This document shows, piece by piece, positions 8,729 through 17,672 of a stretch of 36,887 bases of DNA. The first letter of the stretch is position 1; each line of letters opens with the position of its first letter. The translations under genes and the position numbers were made by a program. This stretch comes from Bradyrhizobium sp. CSA112. Its GTDB lineage: Bacteria > Pseudomonadota > Alphaproteobacteria > Rhizobiales > Xanthobacteraceae. The stretch is taken from NCBI RefSeq assembly GCF_029051645.1, contig NZ_JAACFS010000052.1, positions 1 through 36,887 of the forward strand, written 5' to 3'. The notes under the pieces are model-generated. The model searched no databases. It worked only from the letters and a program-made list of their open reading frames with translations, and had not been told where the DNA came from.

Positions 8729-10171
8729 CTAGCCGCCGCTCCGGTAAACCTGAATGTCGAGATCCCTGATCTTCTTCCGCAGCGTATTGCGGTTGAGGCC
8801 GAGCAGGTCGGCCGCCCGGATCTGGTTGCCCCGTGTTGCCGCCAGCGCCGCGGTGAGCAGCGGCACCTCGATCTCCTTGAGGATGCGGTGGTAGAGGCCC
8901 GGCGGCGGTACGCCGTTCGGGAAGCCGGAGAAGTGCGAGGACAGGTAGGCTTCGACCGCACCTCCGAGATTCTCCACGCCCATCGGGGCGTTGCCGCTCG
9001 AGGTGACCGCCGGCGGCGCCAGCTCGCCATCGATGACCGAGGCCGTAATGACGTCCTGGGGATAAAGCGCGGCCAGCCGGCGCGCCAGGTTTTCAAGCTC
9101 ACGCACGTTGCCGGGCCAGCGGTGCTGTTTGAGGCGTTCCAGCGCCAGCGCGTCGAGTTTCTTCGGCGGCAGGCCGTCCTTTTCGGCGAGCGAAAAGAAA
9201 TGCCTGATGAGATCGGGCAGATCCTCGATCCGCTCCCGCAACGGCGGCAGACGCAGCGGCACCACGTTCAGGCGGAAGAACAAATCCTCCCGGAACAGGC
9301 CCTGCTGGATCAGGATGCGCAAATCCTTGTTGCTCGCCGCCACGATCCGAACGTCGGTCTTGATCGGGGTACGCCCGCCGACCGTGGTGTATTCGCCCTG
9401 CTGCAGCACGCGCAGCAGCCGCGTCTGCGCTTCCATCGGCATGTCGCCGATTTCGTCGAGAAACAGCGTGCCGCCTTCGGCCTGTTCGAACCGGCCGGAA
9501 GCACGGGTATTGGCGCCGGTGAACGCGCCGCGCTCATGGCCGAACAATTCGGATTCGATGAGGTCACGGGGAATCGCCGCCATGTTGACGGCGACGAACG
9601 GGCCGTTTCGGCGCTTGCCGTAGTCATGAAGCGCGCGGGCAACCAGTTCCTTGCCGGTGCCGGACTCGCCGGAGATCATCACCGTGAGGTCGGTCTGCAT
9701 CAGCCGCGCCAGCACCCGGTAGATCTCCTGCATCGCCGGCGAGCGGCCAACCAGGGGGATCGAATCGAATTCGGAGTCGTCGGCCGCGCTCGTCACCCGC
9801 TCTTTCGGCTCGGCAAGTGCGCGGCCGACGATGGTGATGAGCTCCTTCAGGTCGAACGGTTTCGGCAGATATTCATAGGCGCCGCGTTCCGACGCCCGGA
9901 TCGCCGTCATGAAGGTATTCTGTGCGCTCATGACGATGACGGGAAGGCTCGGTCGCATCTTCTTGATGCGCGGCAAGAGGTCGAACGCGTTCTCGTCGGG
10001 CATCACCACGTCGGTGATGACGAGATCGCCCTCGCCCTGGCTGACCCAGCGCCACAGCGTCGCGGCGTTCCCGGTCAGGCGAACTTCATATCCGGCGCGC
10101 GAAAGCGCCTGGTTCAGAACCGTGCGGATGGCGGTGTCGTCATCGGCAACGAGTATGCTACCTGCAGGCAT
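8729..10171 (-). CDS. ntrC: Nitrogen regulation protein NtrC (NR(I))
   Basis: Sigma54-dependent transcriptional activator of nitrogen-assimilation genes, phosphorylated by NtrB. The 480 residues contain a receiver (acidic residues D10-D12, phospho-acceptor D54, K104), a AAA+ domain with Walker A GESGTGKE at 168-175, an intact GAFTGA loop at 215-220 and Walker B GGTLFLDEIGDMP, and a C-terminal Fis-type helix-turn-helix (NQIRAADLLGLNRNTLRKKI). The AGGAG directly before ATG 10171 sits in the 9-base gap after ntrB, so the two are tightly coupled. It is the last gene of dusB-ntrB-ntrC. In many relatives ntrYX follows at once; here the plus-strand Abi-alpha cassette is in between. Confidence 0.98.
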   Translation of the reverse strand: MPAGSILVADDDTAIRTVLNQALSRAGYEVRLTGNAATLWRWVSQGEGDLVITDVVMPDENAFDLLPRIKKMRPSLPVIVMSAQNTFMTAIRASERGAYEYLPKPFDLKELITIVGRALAEPKERVTSAADDSEFDSIPLVGRSPAMQEIYRVLARLMQTDLTVMISGESGTGKELVARALHDYGKRRNGPFVAVNMAAIPRDLIESELFGHERGAFTGANTRASGRFEQAEGGTLFLDEIGDMPMEAQTRLLRVLQQGEYTTVGGRTPIKTDVRIVAASNKDLRILIQQGLFREDLFFRLNVVPLRLPPLRERIEDLPDLIRHFFSLAEKDGLPPKKLDALALERLKQHRWPGNVRELENLARRLAALYPQDVITASVIDGELAPPAVTSSGNAPMGVENLGGAVEAYLSSHFSGFPNGVPPPGLYHRILKEIEVPLLTAALAATRGNQIRAADLLGLNRNTLRKKIRDLDIQVYRSGG

Positions 10172-10180
10172 CGTTACTCC

Positions 10181-11356
10181 TCATCTTGCGTCCTGTGAGG
10201 CAGGCGGCAGCGTACCCGGAACGCCGTCGCGGTTGCTTTGGTCGAACTGTTTGGCGGGATTGAACATCGGCATCAGCACGCGGAAGGTGGTCTTCCGCGG
10301 CTGCGATTCGCATTCGATGATGCCGCCGTGATCGCCGACGATTTTTGCCACCAGCGCCAGCCCTAGCCCGCTGCCGGTTTGTTTGGTCGTCACGAAGGGA
10401 TCGAACAGATTCGGCAGCAGGTCTTCCGGAACACCGGATCCGTTGTCCTTGACACAGAACTCGAGCGGCAGCGACACCCGCGACTTCTTGCCCGGCACCG
10501 ACAGGCGAACGCCCGGGCGGAAAGCGGTGGTGAGCTGGATTTCCGCGTCGCTACCGAGATCGGCAACAGCTTCGGCAGCATTCTTCACGAGGTTGAGGAA
10601 GACCTGAATGAGCTGGTCCTGATTGGCCAGCACCGGCGGCAGGGACGGATCGTAATCCTCGATGAAGCGGATGTTGCGGGCGAAGCCGGACTGCGCCAGC
10701 CGTTTGACGTGATCGAGCACGGAATGGATGTTGACCGCTCCGCGCGCCACCGGGCGGTCGTCGCCGAACACTTCCATGCGGTCGACGAGGGTGACAATGC
10801 GGTCGGCCTCGTCGCAGATCAGCCGGGTCAGCATGCGGTCCTCAGATGAGGCCGCCTGCTCCAGCAATTGCGCGGCGCCGCGGATGCCGGACAATGGGTT
10901 CTTGATCTCATGCGCCAGCATCGCGGCAAGCGCGATCACCGAGCGTGCCGCGCTCCGGTGCGTCAATTGCCGGTCCATCTTGTCGGCGATGGTGCGCTCC
11001 TGCAGCATCACGACGATATGACCGGGCCGTTCGGTGAGCGGCGCGACGTGCAGGTCGACCTGACGGTCGCCGCCGATGCGCGGCGTGCCGAGATCGACCT
11101 TGTATTCGTTGACCGGCGACGCGCTCGCGCGCACTTGGTCGATCAGCGCCAATAACGGACTGCCGAACGGCACCAACTCCTTGAGCGACTGCCGCCGCAG
11201 GAATTGCGTCGAAATCTCGAAGAAGGATTCGGCGGCGATATTGGCGTCGATGATGCGGCCATCGGGCGCAACCAGCAGCACCGGGTTGGGTAGCGCGTTG
11301 AGGATCGCCTCGCTGTCGGTGGGCACGGCGCGGCGGTGTTCTGCGACTGAACTCAT
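10181..11356 (-). CDS. ntrB: Nitrogen regulation sensor kinase/phosphatase NtrB (NR(II))
   Basis: Cytosolic histidine kinase/phosphatase that controls NtrC phosphorylation in response to PII signalling. In 391 residues: PAS domain at about 15-120 (ILNALPNPVLLVAPDGRI), HisKA with phospho-histidine H149 in the box AHEIKNPLSG, and HATPase with N box NLVKNAAEAV, G1 DNGSGVP and G2 GSGLGLAL. No transmembrane segment is present, as expected for the family. The chosen ATG at 11356 overlaps the dusB TGA as ATGA, with GGAG 8-9 bases upstream; a longer in-frame extension to 11560 lies inside dusB and is rejected. Only 9 bases separate its stop from ntrC. Confidence 0.97.
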   Translation of the reverse strand: MSSVAEHRRAVPTDSEAILNALPNPVLLVAPDGRIIDANIAAESFFEISTQFLRRQSLKELVPFGSPLLALIDQVRASASPVNEYKVDLGTPRIGGDRQVDLHVAPLTERPGHIVVMLQERTIADKMDRQLTHRSAARSVIALAAMLAHEIKNPLSGIRGAAQLLEQAASSEDRMLTRLICDEADRIVTLVDRMEVFGDDRPVARGAVNIHSVLDHVKRLAQSGFARNIRFIEDYDPSLPPVLANQDQLIQVFLNLVKNAAEAVADLGSDAEIQLTTAFRPGVRLSVPGKKSRVSLPLEFCVKDNGSGVPEDLLPNLFDPFVTTKQTGSGLGLALVAKIVGDHGGIIECESQPRKTTFRVLMPMFNPAKQFDQSNRDGVPGTLPPASQDAR

Positions 11357-12387
11357 GCAGCAGCACTCCATGCGAAATCGTCGAACGCGTCCTGGAGCGA
11401 TCGATGCACGCGATGCGGATCCTCCGACGTTAGAATCTTTTGCCGCCAGCCCTTCAGCGTCTCGGCCGGCGCGCGGCTGCACTGCGCTGCGATCTCCAGG
11501 GCCCAGCCGAGATGCTTGCGTGCGTGTTTGAGCCCGATGCGCAGCCCGTAATGGCCGCAAACCTCGTCGTAGAGCGCGCGCACATGCGCGAGTTGTTCGG
11601 CGAGCGACGGAGCGGTCTCCGCCTGTCCGGTTTCAAGCCGTCGGCCGATCTGTCCCGGCAACCAGGGCTGACCCTGCGCGCCGCGCCCGATCATCACGGC
11701 GTCCGCCCCCGATACTTCCAGTGCGCGGACCGCCTTCTCGAATGAGGTGATGTCGCCGTTGACGACGAGCGGCACGGAGACCGCGTCCCTGACCGCGCGC
11801 ACGGCGCTCCAATCGGCCATGCCCTTGTAGAATTGGCAACGCGTGCGCCCGTGCACGGTAATCATCTGCACGCCGGCCTGTTCTGCGCGGCGCGCCAGCT
11901 CGGGCGCGTTGAGCGAGCGATCGTCCCAGCCGAGCCGCATCTTCAGTGTCACCGGCACTTTCACTGCCGCGATCGTGGCTTCGATCAGCTTGAGCGCATG
12001 ATCGAGATCGCGCATCAGCGCCGAGCCGGATTGGCCGCCAGTGACGTGACGCGCCGGACAGCCCATATTGATGTCGATGATGTCGGCGCCGGCCGCTTCC
12101 GCAACCCTTGCGCCCTCCGCCATCCAGTGCGCCTCGCAGCCCGCGAGCTGGACGACGTGCGGTCCGACGCCGGCTGTTTCGCAGCGCAGAAGCGACATCG
12201 GCCTGCCGTGCACGAGTTCGTCGCTGGCGGTCATCTCTGAGATGACCAGTCCGGCGCCGAGGGTGGCGGCAAGACGTCGAAAGGGGACATCGGTGACACC
12301 GGACATCGGCGCCAGAAGAACCCGGTTAGCGACGGCAATCTCGCCTATTTTCAACGGCTTAGAGCGTGAACTTTCCGGGCCGGTCAC
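11353..12387 (-). CDS. dusB: tRNA-dihydrouridine synthase DusB (NifR3)
   Basis: FMN-dependent enzyme that reduces specific uridines of tRNA to dihydrouridine. The 344-residue product shows the TIM-barrel FMN site (VLLAPMSGVTDVPFRRL), the catalytic cysteine C110 in DINMGCPARHVTGG, and VNGDI / IGRGAQGQPW near the phosphate-binding end. It begins with GTG at 12387, with a GAGAA element just upstream. It is the first gene of the dusB-ntrB-ntrC operon, matching the nifR3-ntrBC order known from Rhodobacter, Azospirillum and rhizobia. Its stop overlaps the ntrB start by four bases. The promoter must lie in the 252-base divergent gap shared with ispDF. Confidence 0.96.
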   Translation of the reverse strand: MTGPESSRSKPLKIGEIAVANRVLLAPMSGVTDVPFRRLAATLGAGLVISEMTASDELVHGRPMSLLRCETAGVGPHVVQLAGCEAHWMAEGARVAEAAGADIIDINMGCPARHVTGGQSGSALMRDLDHALKLIEATIAAVKVPVTLKMRLGWDDRSLNAPELARRAEQAGVQMITVHGRTRCQFYKGMADWSAVRAVRDAVSVPLVVNGDITSFEKAVRALEVSGADAVMIGRGAQGQPWLPGQIGRRLETGQAETAPSLAEQLAHVRALYDEVCGHYGLRIGLKHARKHLGWALEIAAQCSRAPAETLKGWRQKILTSEDPHRVHRSLQDAFDDFAWSAAA

Positions 12388-12639
12388 GGCGTTCTCATGG
12401 TTGGGGCGGCGGCTTCATTGCAACCGTCGACGCATATTGTGAGCACAAATCTTGGGCAGTCAAGCTTCTTGCCTACACTTTAGACAGATCTATCAGTTGT
12501 GCAAGTGCACTGCAACAAAAACCGCTTTTCCCACAGCGCATGGGAAACGCTCTGTTTTTCCGCATCCGGCATGGTAAGGGCTGTGCGCCAGCGCGCCGAC
12601 GCTCCTCCTCAACCCCGATTCGTTCGTATTTGAGTCCAT

Positions 12640-13821
12640 ATGCCCAGACCTGAGCGTACCGCAGCCATCCTCGTCGCCGCCGGACGCGGGCTTCGCGCCG
12701 GTGCCGGGGGGCCCAAGCAATATCGCGAGATCGGCGGGCAGACCGTGATCTTCCGCGCCATGGAGGCGTTCTGCCGGCATCCGGACGTGTTTGCCGTGCA
12801 ACCGGTGGTCAATCCCGATGACATCGCGATCTTCAATGAGGCTGTCGCGGGACTACGCCACCAGCCGCCCACCAATGGCGGCGCGACACGTCAGGCTTCG
12901 GTGCATGCCGGGCTCGAGGCGCTGGCCGCGGAGAAGCCCGACATCGTTCTGATCCACGACGCCGCACGGCCATTCGTGACGTCAGCGGTGATTTCGCGTG
13001 CGATCGATGCTGCCGGGCGCACCGGCGCGGCGGTCCCTGCGATCCCGGTCACAGACACAATCAAGCAGGTCGATGATACCGGTAACGTCGAGGCGACACC
13101 CGAACGCGCGCGCTTGCGAATCGCCCAGACGCCGCAAGCGTTCCGCTTCGAAGTCATTCTCGATGCCCACCGCCGCGCCGCGCGCGACGGCTGCAGCGAT
13201 TTCACCGACGATGCGGCGCTCGCTGAATGGGCGGGATTGACGGTTGCAACCTTTGAAGGCGATCCTGCAAACATGAAACTGACCACGCCTGAAGATTTTG
13301 CCCGCGAGGAAGCCCGTCTTGCCGCTCAGCTCGGCGACATCAGGACCGGCACCGGCTACGACGTGCACGCCTTCGGCGACGGCGATCATCTGATGCTCTG
13401 CGGCGTCCGGGTGCCGCACGTCAGAGGCTTTCTCGCCCATTCCGACGGCGACGTCGGCCTGCATGCGCTGGTCGATGCCATCCTTGGCGCGCTGGCCGAC
13501 GGCGATATCGGTTCGCATTTTCCGCCGAGCGATCCGCAGTGGAAGGGCGCTGCGTCCGACAAGTTCCTTAAATATGCCGTCGATCGCGTTGCTGCGCGCG
13601 GTGGCCGGATCGCCAACCTCGAAGTCACGATGATCTGCGAGCGCCCGAAAATCGGGCCGCTGCGCGACACCATGCGCGCCCGCATCGCCGAGATTACGGG
13701 GCTGAACATCTCGCGCGTCGCCGTCAAGGCGACGACCAGCGAACGGCTCGGCTTTACCGGCCGCGAGGAAGGCATCGCGGCAACTGCGAGTGCCACGATC
13801 CGTCTGCCCTGGAGCGAGTAA
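12640..13821 (+). CDS. ispDF: Bifunctional MEP pathway enzyme IspD/IspF
   Basis: Fusion of 2-C-methyl-D-erythritol 4-phosphate cytidylyltransferase (IspD, about 1-230) and 2-C-methyl-D-erythritol 2,4-cyclodiphosphate synthase (IspF, about 234-393), two non-consecutive steps of isoprenoid precursor synthesis. IspD shows AAILVAAGRG and a downstream PKQY, followed by HDAARPF. IspF shows the metal ligands in YDVHAF and LAHSDGDV, and ERLGFTGREEG near the end. The fused form is characteristic of many alphaproteobacteria. The Shine-Dalgarno is weak, but the N-terminus fits the family. cinA starts two bases after its stop, so they form an operon, divergent from dusB. Confidence 0.97.
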   Translation: MPRPERTAAILVAAGRGLRAGAGGPKQYREIGGQTVIFRAMEAFCRHPDVFAVQPVVNPDDIAIFNEAVAGLRHQPPTNGGATRQASVHAGLEALAAEKPDIVLIHDAARPFVTSAVISRAIDAAGRTGAAVPAIPVTDTIKQVDDTGNVEATPERARLRIAQTPQAFRFEVILDAHRRAARDGCSDFTDDAALAEWAGLTVATFEGDPANMKLTTPEDFAREEARLAAQLGDIRTGTGYDVHAFGDGDHLMLCGVRVPHVRGFLAHSDGDVGLHALVDAILGALADGDIGSHFPPSDPQWKGAASDKFLKYAVDRVAARGGRIANLEVTMICERPKIGPLRDTMRARIAEITGLNISRVAVKATTSERLGFTGREEGIAATASATIRLPWSE

Positions 13822-13822
13822 C

Positions 13823-14425
13823 ATGAGCGGCAGCGACGCCCGCGCCCTCTCCCGCTCGCTGCTCGATTTGTGCCGGATGCGTAAGCTGACAATTGCGACG
13901 GCGGAGTCCTGCACGGGCGGCCTGGTCGCCGGCGCCCTCACCGACATTCCCGGCTCCTCAGACGTGATCGACCGTGGCTTCGTCACCTATTCCAACGAAG
14001 CCAAGCGCGCGATGCTCGGCGTCAAGGCCTCGACGCTCTCGACCTTTGGTGCGGTCAGCAAGGAAACCGCGACGGCGATGGCGATCGGCGCGCTGGAAAA
14101 AGCCGGCGTCGATCTCGCGGTATCCATTACCGGCATTGCCGGTCCCGGCGGTGCCACGCCGGGCAAACCGGTCGGCCTCGTCCATTTCGCGGTTGCCTCG
14201 CGCGACGGAAAGATCCTGCACCGCGAATTCCGGTTTGGAGCCATTGGCCGCACCACCGTGCGCCAGCGCTCCGTGGTGGAGGCGCTGCGGATGCTGATGG
14301 AGCTGGCACGCGGTCCGCAGGCGCCGGTTAAACCGCCCCGCCAGACCATGAGCCGGCTTCGTCCGCGGGTGGCGCGAACGCCGCGGCGTAGCGCCGTCAA
14401 ACGACGCCGGCCCTCGCGGACTTAA
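13823..14425 (+). CDS. cinA: CinA C-terminal family amidohydrolase (PncC-like)
   Basis: Single-domain CinA/PncC-type nicotinamide-nucleotide amidohydrolase, a pyridine-nucleotide salvage enzyme that deamidates NMN. The 200-residue product shows the catalytic serine S29 in the motif AESCTGG, then GVDLAVSITGIAGPGG and KPVGLVHFA. Members are usually about 160-170 residues; here a tail of about 35 residues rich in R, K and P is added, of unknown role. Start at ATG 13823, two bases after the ispDF TAA, so translation is likely coupled. The N-terminal MoCF-like domain of full CinA is absent. Confidence 0.92.
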   Translation: MSGSDARALSRSLLDLCRMRKLTIATAESCTGGLVAGALTDIPGSSDVIDRGFVTYSNEAKRAMLGVKASTLSTFGAVSKETATAMAIGALEKAGVDLAVSITGIAGPGGATPGKPVGLVHFAVASRDGKILHREFRFGAIGRTTVRQRSVVEALRMLMELARGPQAPVKPPRQTMSRLRPRVARTPRRSAVKRRRPSRT

Positions 14426-14433
14426 GGTCGGCA

Positions 14434-16107
14434 TCAGGCTTGCGCAGCCAACGCCTTGGCGCGGGTTTCGCTCAGCGAAGATACCGGCGTCAGCGCTTCC
14501 GGACTGATCGTAAGCTCGATGATGGCGGGAAGGCCGCTTGCCACGGCTTCATCGAAGGCGCGCGCGAAGTCTTCCGTCCGCTCCACATGGACGCCGAAGC
14601 CGCCGCAGGCCCGCGCAAGCGCCGCAAAGTCGGGATTGGCGAGATCGGTGCCGGAAACGCGGCCGGGATAGGTCCGCTCCTGGTGCATGCGGATCGTTCC
14701 GTACATGCCGTTGTTGCAGACGATAACAATCAGCGGCAGCCGGTTTTCGACCGCGGTCATGAACTCCAGCCCGGTCATCTGGAAGCAGCCGTCGCCGGCG
14801 AACGCGATCACGGTGCGTTCGGGATACTGCAGCTTGGCGGCCACCGCCGCCGGCAAGCCGTATCCCATCGAACCCGAGGTCGGCGCGAGCTCCGTACGAT
14901 ATTGCCGATAGCGCCAGAAACGGTGCACCCAGACGGCATAATTGCCGGCGCCGTTGCAGATGATGGTGTTAGGCGGCAAGCGATCGCTCAAACTGCGTAC
15001 GATCTGCGAGAGCTGCACGTCGCCGGGCGAGCGCGTCGGCTCGGCAAAGGCGAGATAGTCGGCATGCGCCGCCTTGACATAGTCGGCACGCGATCGGTGC
15101 TTCGGCTCCAGCCGCTTGATCGCGGCCGCGAACGCGGCGCTGCTCGCGACCACGCCGAGCGTCGGCGAATAGACGCGGCCGATCTCTTCGGGATCAGGAT
15201 AGACGTGAACCAGCGGCTGTCTTGGCTTCGGAATATCGAACAGCGTGTAGCCGGATGTGGTGGCCTCCCCCAGCCGCGCGCCAAGCGCGATCACCAGATC
15301 GCTGCTGCGGATCCGGTCGGCGATTTTTGCGTCGAGGCCGATGCCGACATGGCCGCCATAGCAGGGATGCAGATTGTCGAAATAGTCCTGGCAGCGGAAC
15401 GAAACGCCGACGGGCACTTCATGCGCTGACGCAAACGCCTCGAGATCGCGGCGCGCCTGATCGCTCCATCCGCCGCCGCCGACGATCAGGAATGGCTTCT
15501 TCGCCTCCGAAAGCAGTGCATGGAATTGCCGTAGGGCGCCGTCATCGGGCGCGATGGGAAGCGGATTGTAGGGCGGCGCATCCGTCACTTCGGCGGTATC
15601 GGTGAGCATGTCCTCAGGCAGCGCCAGCACGACCGGACCGGGACGGCCCGAGGTCGCGGTGAAGAAGGCGCGCGAGATGAACTCCGGAATCCGCCGTGCA
15701 TCATCGATCTGGGCGACCCATTTCGCCATCGGCCCGAACATCAGCCGATAGTCGATTTCCTGAAACGCCTCGCGTTCCATCATGTCGCGTCCGACCTGAC
15801 CCAGCAGAAGGATCATGGGCGTTGAATCCTGAAAGGCGACATGGACGCCGGCGGACGCATTGGTGGCGCCGGGCCCGCGCGTGGCGAACGCAATACCCGG
15901 GCGGCCCGTCAGCTTGCCATAGGCATCTGCCATCATGGCGGCCCCGCCTTCATGCCGGGCGTTGATGAACCGCACGCGCTGGCTCTGGTACATGCCGTCG
16001 AGCGCCGCGAGAAAGCTCTCGCCGGGCACGCCGAACACGGTATCGGCGCCGTGCAAGGCCAATTGCTCGATCAGAATATGTCCACCGGTTCGAAGATTTG
16101 CGTCCAT
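14434..16107 (-). CDS. Thiamine pyrophosphate enzyme, acetolactate synthase-like
   Basis: A 557-residue ThDP enzyme of the acetolactate synthase/benzoylformate decarboxylase superfamily. The PYR domain has the conserved glutamate in RHEGGAAMMADAYGK (E53). The C-terminal PP domain has the ThDP-binding motif starting GDGCFQMTGLEF and ending NN, then GMYGTIRMHQERTYPGR. The start at ATG 16107 is chosen because AGAGGGACG sits just upstream; a GTG at 16134 would add nine residues. The substrate cannot be read from the sequence. It follows a beta-hydroxyacid dehydrogenase gene by about 100 bases in the same direction, so a carboligation or decarboxylation plus reduction pathway is plausible. The presence of E53 speaks against glyoxylate carboligase, which lacks it. 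Confidence 0.88.
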   Translation of the reverse strand: MDANLRTGGHILIEQLALHGADTVFGVPGESFLAALDGMYQSQRVRFINARHEGGAAMMADAYGKLTGRPGIAFATRGPGATNASAGVHVAFQDSTPMILLLGQVGRDMMEREAFQEIDYRLMFGPMAKWVAQIDDARRIPEFISRAFFTATSGRPGPVVLALPEDMLTDTAEVTDAPPYNPLPIAPDDGALRQFHALLSEAKKPFLIVGGGGWSDQARRDLEAFASAHEVPVGVSFRCQDYFDNLHPCYGGHVGIGLDAKIADRIRSSDLVIALGARLGEATTSGYTLFDIPKPRQPLVHVYPDPEEIGRVYSPTLGVVASSAAFAAAIKRLEPKHRSRADYVKAAHADYLAFAEPTRSPGDVQLSQIVRSLSDRLPPNTIICNGAGNYAVWVHRFWRYRQYRTELAPTSGSMGYGLPAAVAAKLQYPERTVIAFAGDGCFQMTGLEFMTAVENRLPLIVIVCNNGMYGTIRMHQERTYPGRVSGTDLANPDFAALARACGGFGVHVERTEDFARAFDEAVASGLPAIIELTISPEALTPVSSLSETRAKALAAQA

Positions 16108-16208
16108 CGTCTCGTCCCTCTGTTGCGGGATCACGGATTTGGGACCGGCTTAAAGAATGGCGTCGGCACCAGCAACCGGTTTTCGCGCGAGATCAGATAT
16201 GCTGCCGG

Positions 16209-17126
16209 TCATCCCTGTTGTTGATCTTTCGGCCTTACCCGCGCCTCAACACCGGTCACAGCCTCATAGGCCTTGATAACGGCGGTGCAGGATTCACCAT
16301 CGTGCCCCAGCAGCGCTGCCTGCCGGTAGGTCTGATGCACCGCTTCCGCCATGAATCCCGGCAGGCCTGCTTCCTCCAGCCAGCGCGCGTAGTAACGGAC
16401 GTCCTTGCGGGCGTTGGCCAGCGACATCAGCGGGGTGAAGTCGCCATCGAGCGTGGCCTGGCCATAGAGATCGAGCATGCCGCTCTTTCCGCCCGCCGCC
16501 GAGATGATGCGGATCAGTTGGGACAGATCGAGCCCATCCTTTGCGGCAAGCGCAAAGCCCTCGCACCACGCCGCAACATTGGCGAAGGCGATGTAGTTGT
16601 GAATGAGCTTGAGGCGGATGGCGTGCCCCAGCGGGCCGATGTGGAAGATGTTTTCGGCATAGAGCTCGAAATAGGCCCTGAGGTCTTCGAGCAGATCGCG
16701 CTCGCCGCCGAACAGCACATTGACCTTGCCGATGTCGGCGTGTTTCGGGGTCCGCGTCATCGGCGCCTCGGCGTAGCGCCCGCCGGCCGCGCGCACCATG
16801 CGGTCGAGCTTTGCGACCATCTGCGGACTGCCCGTGGTGTGGTCCACGATGACAAACCCCGGCGCCGCACTGGCGAGCAGCCCATTGGTACCAGTGAGCA
16901 GCGCCTCGACGTCCTCGGCCTCATTCACGCAAATCATGACAATACGGCAATCGCGAATTTGCTGCAGATTGCCCGCGGCCGTCGCCCCAAACGATTGGGC
17001 AATCGCGACCGCAGCGGGGTTGAGATCAAAGGCGGTCACGGCCACGCCCTTCGCGACGAGGTTCTTTACCAAACCGCGTCCCATTCCTCCGAGCCCGATG
17101 AAGCCAACGCGTTCGAATGTCGTCAT
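16209..17126 (-). CDS. NAD(P)-dependent beta-hydroxyacid dehydrogenase
   Basis: A 305-residue member of the 3-hydroxyisobutyrate/tartronate-semialdehyde reductase family. The N-terminal Rossmann fold has GFIGLGGMGRGL; the substrate loop reads VDHTTGSPQ; the catalytic lysine and partner asparagine lie in IRLKLIHNYI. The C-terminal helical domain is complete, ending in a lysine-rich tail. A GGAAG element 5 bases before ATG 17126 supports the start. It is probably co-transcribed with the downstream ThDP enzyme and with the COQ10-like gene 66 bases upstream. The substrate is unassigned; the pairing with a ThDP enzyme suggests an aldehyde product reduced to a hydroxyacid, which is inference. Confidence 0.9.
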   Translation of the reverse strand: MTTFERVGFIGLGGMGRGLVKNLVAKGVAVTAFDLNPAAVAIAQSFGATAAGNLQQIRDCRIVMICVNEAEDVEALLTGTNGLLASAAPGFVIVDHTTGSPQMVAKLDRMVRAAGGRYAEAPMTRTPKHADIGKVNVLFGGERDLLEDLRAYFELYAENIFHIGPLGHAIRLKLIHNYIAFANVAAWCEGFALAAKDGLDLSQLIRIISAAGGKSGMLDLYGQATLDGDFTPLMSLANARKDVRYYARWLEEAGLPGFMAEAVHQTYRQAALLGHDGESCTAVIKAYEAVTGVEARVRPKDQQQG

Positions 17127-17192
17127 CTCAACTTCCGTGATTGTTCGAGAATTTCCTGGATTGGTGCGATGCTTTGCCGGATCCCGCCGGCG

Positions 17193-17672
17193 TCAGCGGG
17201 TCCCGACCGGCCCTGCCCCCGCCTTGCCGTAGACCGCGTCCGCCCGCTTTTCGAACGCGGCAGCAAAACGCTGGAACGCGGCATCGAACATCGTTCCCAT
17301 CAGCATCGCCAGCATCCGGCTCTTGAATTCATAGGACAGGAAGAATCCGACGTCGCAGTCTGTTTCGGCCTTCGGTTCGAACGTCCAGCGGTTTTCGAGG
17401 TTGCTGAACGGGCCCTTCAGATATTCGACCATGATCTTCAGGTTCGGCCGGTCCAGTGTCACCCGGCTGGTGAAGGATTCCCGCACGAGCTTGAACGACA
17501 CGGTCATGTCGGCGACGATGATTTCGGTGCCATCCCCCCTCGACGTGCGCTGACGTATCCTTAACGATTGGCACAGCGGCACGAATTCCGGATATCGCTC
17601 GACGTCCGCGACCAGATCGAACATTTGCACCGCGGTGTGATGCACCCGGCGCTTGCTGGAAAAGCGCGGCAT
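17193..17672 (-). CDS. COQ10/RatA-like START domain protein
   Basis: A 159-residue polyketide cyclase/START-type protein of the family that includes mitochondrial COQ10 (ubiquinone binding) and E. coli RatA. Visible features: VHHTAVQMFDLVADVERYPEFVPLC at the N-terminus (first 20 of these positions set the family), FSNLENRWTFEP in the middle, and a C-terminal helix through RFAAAFEKRADAVYG. In alphaproteobacteria it usually lies near lipA, as here. Its ATG overlaps the stop of a truncated P-loop ORF as TGATG, so translation is coupled. A quinone-chaperone role is more likely than a toxin role in this lineage, but that is family inference. Confidence 0.9.
   Translation of the reverse strand: MPRFSSKRRVHHTAVQMFDLVADVERYPEFVPLCQSLRIRQRTSRGDGTEIIVADMTVSFKLVRESFTSRVTLDRPNLKIMVEYLKGPFSNLENRWTFEPKAETDCDVGFFLSYEFKSRMLAMLMGTMFDAAFQRFAAAFEKRADAVYGKAGAGPVGTR

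Noticed and set aside
8624..10198. Long plus-strand open frame opposite ntrC
   Set aside because: Antisense shadow of a high-G+C gene: rich in R, H and Q, no recognisable motif, no ribosome binding site, and ntrC is certain on the other strand. The same applies to long frames opposite the ThDP/dehydrogenase genes, valS and the RTX glycosidase.
11357..11560. N-terminal extension of ntrB by 68 residues
   Set aside because: It lies fully inside dusB, is not protein-like, and the ATGA overlap with an upstream GGAG gives a better start at 11356.
14434..16107. Glyoxylate carboligase (gcl)
   Set aside because: The conserved ThDP-activating glutamate is present in RHEGG; glyoxylate carboligase has lost it.
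17193..17672. RatA toxin of a toxin-antitoxin system
   Set aside because: There is no RatB-like partner, and the lipA neighbourhood and alphaproteobacterial context favour a COQ10-like ubiquinone-binding role.
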